Positions 9,393-17,581 of a stretch of DNA of 42,873 nt are shown piece after piece; the first letter of the stretch is position 1, and each line of letters opens with the position of its first letter. The DNA is taken from assembly GCF_026151205.1 (NCBI RefSeq), contig NW_026971809.1, positions 1-42,873 of the forward strand. Direction: 5' to 3'. The notes beneath the pieces were generated by a model. It saw only the letters and a list, made by a program, of their open reading frames with translations, ran no database searches and was not told the origin of the DNA. The stretch comes from Bolinopsis microptera (lineage: Eukaryota; Ctenophora; Tentaculata; Lobata; Bolinopsidae). The position numbers were made by a program, and so were the translations under genes.

Positions 9393-11849
9393 CTCAATTC
9401 CCAACCCAAAACTGGACACCTTTTAGGTTACATAACTCAATGCACTCAATGATGGTAGCCATAAAGCACATCACTCCATTTGTATCCTTTAACACACTAT
9501 GATTTATTAAAACATTGTTACAGGCATTATTACTCAAATTTCTATTAAAATGAAACTGTAACCTTGCAGTGCAGAGTATGAATCAACCCCGAAATGTTGC
9601 TATTTAACAATTAACATAGCAATTAGAAAGATAGATTATTGTGTTTATCCTTAGAATTCTATTAGTTGTATAATGTAAAACCGGTATAGTGTTGGAATTG
9701 TTCTCTGTATTTTGTAAAATTGATCCAGAAGATCAGAAAGGGATGCACTTATGCATCAAAATGTTATGTATCCCAAATTTCTTGTTCCCAAGGTATTACA
9801 TTTTTCACTCAGTGAGTGTTTCTGATTAAAGTATGAGTGTTGGGTGTTTGTCATGTAATGTAGGGCTGATCAGTGGTCAGTTATTTTGATTGATAATTAA
9901 CTGTGACATAATGGGACTGTTGAAAAGCACTGCGCTATTTCTATTCCGTTTGGCTCTGCTAGTTGCGCTTGACCACGCGCTACATGTACGTCATATCATT
10001 GATCAAGTTTTTATTTGTTTAGATACAAGCTTGTCACGTTTGGCCATCATAATTAAAGTGAAGTAAATAATTCAGTATCTTAATTAGGTGGCTGCATTTT
10101 GTTTTGAGTTTAGTAGGTCCTAGTATTTATCCCTATGCAGTCACTCAGATAAGTTTTATACCAGGACACTTCAACAAAAACACATATTCTGCCCACAATA
10201 AGGGGCCATAATTGTTTCAATTATGCAAATGTATAGGATTATTATTATCATTACCTTGATGCAGTTATCTGTGCACATATGAATAGTCCAAATATACATT
10301 TTTTTAAAAATTGTGCATAAAAAGCGGCCACTTTGTTGATTTTATTTGGATTCGATCTAAGTACCACTGATCTGATATTATTTTCATTGTCGGGCTGAAA
10401 TAAAACTTGTGAAAATTCCAAGAATGCACTGAGCACATTTATGCGCATTGCTAAGCATCTGGCTAATTTAATACTGCAACTGGCTAATGTATAATTGAGA
10501 TAATTAACATGACCTTTATTCAGATGACGGTAAGATGATTTCGATGATGTCAAAACCGTTGGAGAGATGGATGCCTCATCTACCCCTGGTTGGCTCACAA
10601 TACATATGATTATTCTGTTTGATATTTTTTCCTCCTCTTCAATCATTGTTGGTCTTCAGCTGTATGAGGTAATTTATTTCAAACAACTAAGCCTGATGCA
10701 AATGATGTTAAATATTATTAAGATCTGTCTTTCTTGTATGATCACATAATTCCGTGTTCTTGATGGAAGGCCACATGCACTGTTTTCAAACTTTAAAACA
10801 ACGACCAAGCACTGTGTTGTTTTTGTTCTAATCATGATCAGTTTATAGTTATCTTCTGATCTATTTAATTTGAGGCAAGCCACGCTTATAATACTTATTG
10901 TATCTTTACTAATAAGCTTGATCATATTCTCAGTAAATGACGGTTTTTAAATGAGCATGTGCTTCGTTACTTTTAGGATTAACTTACTTTTCGCTAGCTG
11001 CTTTAATGGCTACATTGTTATTTGTTGTGCTAATGATACCAAAATCGTAGAATAGAGAGAGAGAGAGAGAGATTGTGCTGACTGAAATAGTGGTGACTGG
11101 AGAACTCAGAAATACAAATCTGTGCAACATCTTAAAATTCCTAGTTTGATAGCCCTTACAACTCCCTCTGACACACACCGTTTAGTAAGTACTGTAATAC
11201 TATTTTAAATACGTCCTTAGATAAAGAAATATTGGTCATATTTTACCGGGGGAGGAGGGGGGACCCCGGGATCAGGTACTGAGTACTGTTAACTGTACGT
11301 GACGTTGGGGTGGTGTGTCATATATTCTTCCAAAACACAGTTAGTACTTTTGTACTAAGTGGTGGATCTGCTGCTCATTTCCCAGAAAAACAGTTTGTAC
11401 TGTATGTTACTAAATAGTGAGTCTTAGGTCTAATTTGCCCAAAAACAGTTAGTAAATTAAGATATAATTTATTAAACAGAGTGCGATTGATCTTTTGTAT
11501 AATTTTAAAAAGTGGCCTTTGGCTTTGTTGACTTTTCCGTTTGAGAAGGTGCAGTGTTTAATTTATTTTAAAATGTATTTCAACTACTGGTTCTTAAATG
11601 ATGTGTGATATGTATATTGTATAGTACACATTACATACATGCCATGTGTGTAATTGTAATCTGTAAACATGTGGGCGTGTGTTAGTGTATGTTTTTAATT
11701 AAGCATAGATATCTCAACTGTTAGTTTCATTGTTTACATTCAATATCGGATCCTTTTAAAACTAAAAAGTCATATTTAATGAGCTGTTTAAAGCAATTTC
11801 TGGGTGGGTATCTTATTTTATAAACATAGACTCACCAGCATACACCTCT
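9393..11849. other. Long intergenic stretch without recognised gene
   Basis: Contents seen: a repeat block at 9914-9990 shared with 7484-7590; a (GA)n microsatellite at 11054-11072; and open frames at 10251-10646 (minus, 131 codons) and 10674-10925 (minus) with no recognisable domain and atypical composition. I see no splice-linked coding exons. Confidence 0.4.
9914..9990. repeat. Dispersed repeat fragment
   Basis: GGGAC, then GCGCTATTTCTATTCCGTTTG, then GCTCTGCTAGTTGCGCTTG, then ACGTACGTCAT-like sequence matches 7484-7590 in order with scattered differences. It is a partial copy of the same GC-rich repeat family. Confidence 0.5.
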
Positions 11850-12044
11850 ATGTTATTTGCTATAAATTCTGATATTTTTATGGAAGGGAGACGGGGTAGA
11901 CCATGTTTAAACTTATTAGATGTTATTAGAAAAGACTTGACTAGTAGAAATCTTGATATTAGACTTAAGAATTTGACTGATTTCGAAGACCTTAGATTTT
12001 TAGCTTTAGATAGGGAGGAGTGGAAGAAGTTAGAAGATGGTTGA
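11850..12044 (+). pseudogene. C-terminal tail of a non-LTR RT protein
   Basis: The 64-residue frame contains GRRGRPCLNLLDVIRKDL, then LDREEWKKL and a stop. This matches the RGRPxxxxLDxxxxD...DRxxW signature at the extreme C terminus of RTE-type RT proteins. The intact element at 17.6-20.4 kb ends with GRPHLTLLDNLKAD...DRKLW. Only this last piece survives, so it is a 5'-truncated remnant, in the same orientation as the intact element. Confidence 0.6.
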
Positions 12045-12243
12045 TGTTTTTGTTTTCTTTTTTATGCGTTTTGATATCTATAAGGTGCCTAGGATGCTCT
12101 TTTAAAGAGATATTTCGTACTTTGAAAGATTTACTACTAAGACATAGTACAGTGATTTCTCAACAGTTAGTACCACAAAAGCCGGTAAAAGGGGGTGGGT
12201 GTCTTAATTATTATCCTAAAAACAGTTAATACATGATCCCTTA

Positions 12244-12273
12244 CCCCCGGCCCCCGGCCCCCCCGGCCCCCCC

Positions 12274-12308
<35 letters not shown>
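12244..12308. repeat. Poly-C / CCCCCGG low-complexity tract
   Basis: (CCCCCGG)n-like units grade into an uninterrupted C run of about 30 bases. It lies about 200 bp after the RT tail. Assembly length here is unreliable, and it could form G-quadruplex/i-motif structures. Confidence 0.95.
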
Positions 12309-12309
<1 letters not shown>

Positions 12310-12577
12310 ATTTTACTGCTGCTAGGTAAAAATACTTTCATAGGTTCAATAGGTAGGTACTGCAATTGTATGGCATGAATATCTATAAAATTGTTTACAC
12401 GTTTAGCGACAGTGAAAAGAAATCATAACAGCCACTTATTCTTGGAGATGGCAAAAAGATTAAATAAGCTAAAAGAAGCTTGTATTAATCCTCTGGATGT
12501 GGTATCTCCTCTATTTCAGAAGTCTTGGCCCAGATTTCTCTGGTCTACTAGACGTGGAGCACAGGTGTAAGTCTACT

Positions 12578-12800
12578 TCAAATGTTTGTTGAGAGTGTCG
12601 GTTGAGTGTTAGCAAATAACTCTTTCCAACGTAGATTGATGGCCATTGCAGAAATATTCTCCTGTACCGTAGCGAGTAGATCATCTTTTGCTTTCTTGGA
12701 CCAAGACTGAGTGCTGTGTTGTGAGTGTGAGTAGAAATGGTGACCTTTCCTCTTCGGGGGCGGGGGAGGAGTGGTAGTGAAATGTTGATGGGGGAGCGGG
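12578..12800 (-). other. Possible coding exon or remnant, unknown
   Basis: One minus-strand frame reads PPPPPKRKGHH, a serine/histidine stretch, then SWSKKAKDDLLATVQENISA and WKELFANTQPTLSTNI before a stop at 12578-12580. The amphipathic, charge-balanced texture looks coding, and the frame is not the one that gives the longest ORF here. I recognise no family and see no partner exon. It could be a terminal exon or a TE remnant. Confidence 0.25.
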
Positions 12801-13867
12801 AGAAGTAGAGAGGGAGTTGTGGAGTATTTTGTGGAGCGGTTTGAGGAACAAACTAAATAACCTTCGAATAGATTTCGTAATTCCTGCTAGCATTGTACAA
12901 AATTTCAGGGATTAAATCCTGAAAAGTAGCGAATAGTATTGCCGATCAGGCCAGGACCATGTAAAAGTGTAACATTCCTTCTCCGAGAACAAATGTAAGT
13001 TGAAGCAAAATTACTATTGCCAATTATTTGCCAATGCTGATGAAAAAATGTTATTAAGATTTAGAAAGTTCTGAGATTATTATCTATCATACAATTTTGA
13101 CACAACTCACGACTTGCTGAGGTTATGTTTCAAATTCGTTTCACATTATTAATCTTTGACAGGGAGTTAATTCTGCCACAAAAGAAAAGAATGAACTGAT
13201 GAACTCGTTCACACTACCCCTCGCTCTTCAACTGTTGGAGAAAACTTCCTTCTATCGCTGCTCGCAACACAGCAGAACTTGGTTTAATTCTGTGCGCTAA
13301 AATTTTGCAAACGAGGCCTAAAATACTGTTATGTAGGATAGACTGTTATGTAGGATAGACGGAATCGTTTCAGTAACTTTCTTGATCTTCTTTAGAAACT
13401 CTTTCAACAACATTGACAAAGTCCAGTTTGCCTGCTGAAATTTCAGAATCTTGCTCTACTTTACGGAAGGCGCGAATGTAAAATCTATGAATTGTAAAAA
13501 AAGCAATCAATGTCAGTTAAGAGTTAAAATTTGAATCTGCATGATATGGTCGGTCGAATATAATATAATGAATCGATCCAAAGCCAGCAGGCTTTTCGCA
13601 CTGGCCAGTATTGCTTTTTGAAGGGAAACGCTACAATGCTCATCAAGGAGCAAATCCTGGTTCGCGTAACCAATATCAAACGCATCATGGAATCCATTTT
13701 CTGAGATAGGATTCACATTTAATCATCAGAACTCTTCTTACTGATTGTTCAACAGAATGAGAGTAAGTAGTGGTAGTTTTGAATTATTTTCAGACTTTCA
13801 ATATCGATGGGGTTTGAGAATAATTGGGCCTTGGGAACATATTTCCAATCCGGAGTTATGGCAAATT
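12801..13867. other. Intergenic; weak coding-like patches on the minus strand
   Basis: The 67-codon minus frame at 13513-13716 and a second minus patch at about 13370-13480 (containing RAFRKVEQDSEISAGKLDFV before a stop) look somewhat like coding sequence, but no splice junction links them in frame convincingly. A TATGTAGGATAGACTGT-like direct duplication lies at about 13326-13362. Confidence 0.3.
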
Positions 13868-14008
13868 ACGTGTTAGTAATAATGTCAATGATTATATCTG
13901 TGTTCGTGTATTAATCTAACTACTGACTTTATTTGTTTATCTCAATAAGATATTGTATTTAACTTATATTTATAAATAATATAGATAAAGCAAAAGCATT
14001 CGACCAGA

Positions 14009-14084
14009 TGTGGGTTTGAGTCTGGCCAGGTGTTGAAATCTTTGAAATCGTAGAATTTAACCCTTGGTCAGACTCGAACCCACA
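14009..14084 (+). ncRNA. Hairpin in duplication unit 1 (31-bp stem)
   Basis: Arms 14009-14039 and 14054-14084 pair across a 14-nt loop. Nearly every non-Watson-Crick position (T opposite G, or G opposite T) is a G-U wobble if the plus strand is transcribed. Two positions are true mismatches. The arms contain GGGTTTGAGTCTGG and its partner CAGACTCGAACCC, which resemble a tRNA T-arm/box B. Whether it is transcribed is unknown. It may also be the tail of a tRNA-derived SINE read on the minus strand. Confidence 0.5.
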
Positions 14085-14617
14085 CTGAGTTTACTTATTG
14101 CTTGTGTCAACGTATAGAATTAGTCTTTTGCTGTCATGACCGAGCCATTGTGGTAACTGGTCATTTTGATACTATGTGTTATTATATTGTGCTACAATGC
14201 ACTATTCGATCAAACTGATAACATTTTCAATTGTTATATTGTTAAGATTGGCGTTCAAAATTGCACGCGAATGTATTACAATAACACAGAAACATCGTCT
14301 TTGATCATCTCTATCTCAAAACCATTCTGTCGTGCCATTCTGGAAATTTGCACACATAAAGTTAAGATGATATCCAATATATTCTGAGTTTTCTGGGAGG
14401 GCTAATAATGAGGTTCTCTTGCAGTGGTCTGTCGAAAACTGATTACTTTACGCACATTTTATAGTCAACTTTATTACGTGTCAGTACTCAGTAATAAAGT
14501 GAATGATGGAGTATTATATTTGTGGTAGTGTTTTAATCTAACTAATAACCTAATTTGTTTATCTCAATGTCTTTATATATATATATTTATAAACTTAATG
14601 GATAAAGCAAAAACATT

Positions 14618-14700
14618 AAGCTGTGTGTGGGTTCGAAGCTCACCGGGATTTGAAATCGAAGATTTCAACCCCCGGTGAGCTTCGAACCCACACCCAGCTT
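14618..14700 (+). ncRNA. Hairpin in duplication unit 2 (40-bp stem, 3-nt loop)
   Basis: Arms 14618-14657 and 14661-14700 pair at 37 of 40 positions around the loop GAA. The core GGGTTCGAAGCTCACCGGG differs from the unit 1 hairpin at several positions, and the partner arm has changed to match. The two hairpins therefore co-vary. The box-B-like GGTTCGAA occurs on both strands because of the palindrome. Confidence 0.6.
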
Positions 14701-15085
14701 ACTACTCACATTGAAAGCATCCAAACAGTCCTCTGATCTCATGATCGAGCTATTGTGGTAACTACTCTATCCAATACTATGTGTTATTATATTCTGTTAC
14801 AATGCACTATTCTATCAAATCTCTAATATTTTCAATGCTTTCAATGCTTACATCTTAAAATTGGCGTTAAAAATTGCACGCGAATGTATTAAAATAACAC
14901 AGAAACATCGTGTTTGATCATCTCTATCTCGAAACCATCTTGTCGAGCCATTCTGAAAATTTGCACACATAAAGTTGAGATGATTTCCAATATATTCTCA
15001 GTTTTCTGGGTAGGATAAAAATGAAGTTCTCTTGCAGTGGTCTGTCGAAAACTGATTACTTTACGAACATTTGATAGTCAACTTC

Positions 15086-15907
15086 ATCAAAAAGTTAACT
15101 GATAAAATTTATACTGGGATGCAGAACAAAGGATTCTCTTTAAAACTGAAACATGAAATAATGATATGCCAAGTAAAGATAGAGCTGGAAGCCAATGGGA
15201 ATCATGATGAAATATTTGCCTGGCAACACTCAGCGCGCGAAAAATCTCTAGTGCAATGCGCTTCCAGTGGTCCCATCGTGGAGCAAAAATTCCAGGAGCA
15301 GAATAATTCCGGTCGTTGATCGCGCAGTACAGACCGTAAACATTGGCCATTATTAATGGCCGACTGGCCCGGCGCGCGCTACTTCGTAGCACTTGCCATC
15401 GGGCCATGTAATATTTCGAGAAGAAAGTAGCGCGCGCTACTTCGGAGAAATTTAGACGAGTAACGTCCGTCAACGTAAACACTGCGATGCCAATAACGGC
15501 CACAGGGAGATTATAAAACTTAACTACACGCTCATGATGAGACCCGTGTGTTAAAATTGAAAATATTGAAAATAATGCTCCTTTAAATTTTATATTTAAA
15601 TTTTACCATCAAAAGTTTCGTCTCGCTGGTACGTTGTATCGCGATGCGTTACTAGCTGTGTACTGGGCCGCGCCGCGCATCCAAAAATGCAAGCAAATGC
15701 TTCTCGGCGAAATGCGCTACTGGGCCTCGCCGAGCTGCAAAGATCAATTAACAGTTTACATCGTCTGCAAGCAATTTATGGATGGATGGATCCGTACCAT
15801 TTTACTGACACCACAGCATTAACTTTAACGCGACTTTCCACAAAAACCGTAAAAGATATACAACTGAAACTTTGTTGACTGGGTCAAATGCTTTAATGGC
15901 TTCCAAA
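15086..15907. other. Intergenic; GC-rich dispersed repeat fragments
   Basis: GCGCGCGCTACTTC occurs twice (about 15372 and 15429). 15305-15345 resembles 4170-4212, and 15638-15750 resembles 6840-6960. Overlapping open frames on both strands (15071-15319 plus, 15087-15503 minus) run through this repeat and have no recognisable domain. Confidence 0.45.
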
Positions 15908-15984
15908 TTTGTAGGTTTATAACCTACCAGGACGCGCGCCGAGTTGGACTCGTCGACGGTCCTGTACGAATATACGGTTACCCA
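15908..15984 (+). repeat. Structured dispersed repeat, copy A
   Basis: Starts with the inverted repeat GTAGGTTTATAACCTAC, then GCGCCGAGTTGGACTCGTC, then GACGGTC, then TACGAATAT...ACGGTTA. It lacks the middle AT-rich stem present in copy D. It forms an inverted pair with copy B about 600 bp away. Confidence 0.75.
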
Positions 15985-16578
15985 AATAAAAAGTTGACAC
16001 ACCACACACGCTGGAACCCCTGCGGCTGCCGGCTGCAGTGCACGCTTCGCGTGCAAGAGAGAAATATATATTTACAACTTGTAGCAACCCAAAAGTTAAA
16101 AAGTATATAACATACTTACGTACCTGGGGACCCCAGGCTATTATGTTCATAAACATATTGAATAAAGATTCGGCGGAATAACAGGCTAAGCTGAGCGCGA
16201 TCGCGCCGCCCAGTAATTAATAAGATACAAGATCAGAGAATAAGAATAAAATTGCAACCACTATAAGTATAATAAACAAAAAATAATCCCCGCAAATCTT
16301 CAGAATGAGATTTATTGTTTTAATAATTTGAATATGAAATCTTATAAAAGTTTTCCGAGTCTTAATTAATTACGCAATATTGTTCTTGTTAGGGATTTGT
16401 TTAGAGGATGCTTTAGGGAATCTTCGTTCATGAGCTTTGGTAAGGAACCGTTCTACTCCTAGGTCTCCGATGGTTGTAGGCGGGTGTCTGAAGATCTGTC
16501 CAATTGCAATATCAGAAGAGTAATGTTTTACTTTGTGGGGACAAACAGTGACGGAAATCTTCGTAGACTTAGAAATGG

Positions 16579-16664
16579 CAAGTGCTTAACGGATGATATT
16601 CGTAAAATATTTGTTTCATCGAGTCCAACTCGGTGCGTGTCTTGGTAGGTTATAAACCTACAAG
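16579..16664 (-). repeat. Structured dispersed repeat, copy B
   Basis: On the minus strand: CTTGTAGGTTTATAACCTAC, then CGCACCGAGTTGGACTCGAT, then GAAACAAATATTTTACGAAT, then CCGTTAAGC. It is opposite in orientation to copy A, so the 15908-16664 interval could be one element with long TIRs or two insertions. Confidence 0.75.
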
Positions 16665-17156
16665 TAACAAGTAAGTGCGCAATACATGAAGCTCATCTTC
16701 GATGATTGGATCAGGGAAAGGAAGCTCTAGAAGATAGCTCTAGAAGAAGGTCGAATGACTCCACATTTTTAGTAGAACAGTGTTTACATGCCCTATTCTA
16801 AAGTTTATGGAGATGCATGCCGTGTCTTCGTTTCGATGTTGTATTGATGCGAGCTTGTTCTGAGATGCGCAAGTCTCCTAGTAGGTAGTGCTTGTCATAC
16901 GTTGTATGACCCGCCGCGCACGAGAGCGCGGCTCCCCCTGTATTGTAAAAATTCTACACTATAGTGAAACGACAATGGGGGTCACGACGTGATAGGAATC
17001 CTAGTCTGCTGTCTGCTGTGGCCGTAGGTTGATCGACAGGTACATATGTCTCGCAACTGAATCTTGTCTTGATGAGGTTAATTAGTAGAATCCCAATTTT
17101 CTGTCGAGTTTTCGTTCTTTGTTCAAAAAAGGTTTTCATAGCCTCAGAACAAGCCC
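16665..17156. other. Probable 5' untranslated/flanking region of the forward non-LTR element
   Basis: No gene. It immediately precedes the first open frame of the forward retroelement. The 5' end of that element could not be fixed because no target duplication was found. Confidence 0.35.
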
Positions 17157-17534
17157 GTGATGATGGTGATGTGGGTTAATCAAGATGTAACAGATTCCGG
17201 AACTATGGGAGCACCATCTGTCATCTTACCGTTTTATTTACTGTATGTGGGAACATCTACTGATGAAGTAGCTATCAAGGGAGCCATTCCAGTGGCGCAG
17301 GTGGCTCACGTGTCACATAGCCAACAGAAAAGAAACATGATGAATAGTTCTTACAGCACTAGGGTATCAGCCCCTACTTTTGTTTCTGGACGAGAAGGTG
17401 GTAATGATTTCACCAACTTAAATCCGAATGGAAGGTTGGTGAATGATGAGCCTAATCAACCTGAAACACCCAACAGCATAAACGAAAACAACAAAAAAAA
17501 AGTTTATTTTCATGTACCGACATTACCTGGGTAG
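17157..17534 (+). CDS. Candidate ORF1 / N-terminal extension of non-LTR element
   Basis: A 125-codon frame that ends 48 bp before the first ATG of the endonuclease/RT ORF. No zinc knuckle, RRM or coiled coil is visible. It is rich in N, S and P towards its end (NEPNQPE-like and NENNKKK). The A9 run at 17493-17501 lies near its end, and a -1 shift there would enter the downstream frame, which is open from 17465 through the start of the endonuclease domain. It could be a separate ORF1, the true N terminus of ORF2, or a non-coding 5' region that happens to be open. Function not recognised. Confidence 0.4.
   Translation: MMMVMWVNQDVTDSGTMGAPSVILPFYLLYVGTSTDEVAIKGAIPVAQVAHVSHSQQKRNMMNSSYSTRVSAPTFVSGREGGNDFTNLNPNGRLVNDEPNQPETPNSINENNKKKVYFHVPTLPG
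17493..17501 (+). promoter_or_regulatory. A9 run, candidate -1 frameshift site or indel scar
   Basis: The upstream frame reads AAA AAA AAA GTT here. The downstream endonuclease/RT frame, one base earlier, has no stop from 17465 onward. Homopolymeric A runs are classic slippery sequence. A simple one-base indel in this copy would look identical. Confidence 0.35.
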
Positions 17535-17581
17535 GCACTCTTAACACTAGAACGATAAGAACTACCCAGAGGAAACTGGAG

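Larger units (their letters stand above)
13868..15085. repeat. Diverged tandem duplication, two ~608-bp units
   Basis: 13868-14473 and 14476-15085 align end to end: ACGTGTYAG...ATCTAACTA...TTTGTTTATCTCAAT, then GATAAAGCAAAA, then a hairpin, then TATTGTGGTAACT, then TACTATGTGTTATTATATT, then AAATTGCACGCGAATGTATT, then GAAAACTGATTACTTTACG. The right halves are roughly 85-90% identical by eye. Units are head to tail. Each carries one long hairpin at the same relative position. Confidence 0.85.

Noticed and set aside
10251-10646. 131-codon minus-strand ORF
   Set aside because: No recognisable motif and no splice-linked neighbours; length within what AT-rich noise with occasional GC allows.
15087-15503. 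138-codon minus-strand ORF
   Set aside because: Overlaps GC-rich dispersed repeat and an opposite ORF; no domain, composition driven by repeats.
16600-16664. Hammerhead-ribozyme-like core (CGACGAGTCC...ACTCG) in the structured repeat
   Set aside because: The CUGANGA box is scrambled and the required GAAA after stem II is absent in all four copies (CGGCGCG/CGGCGAG instead).
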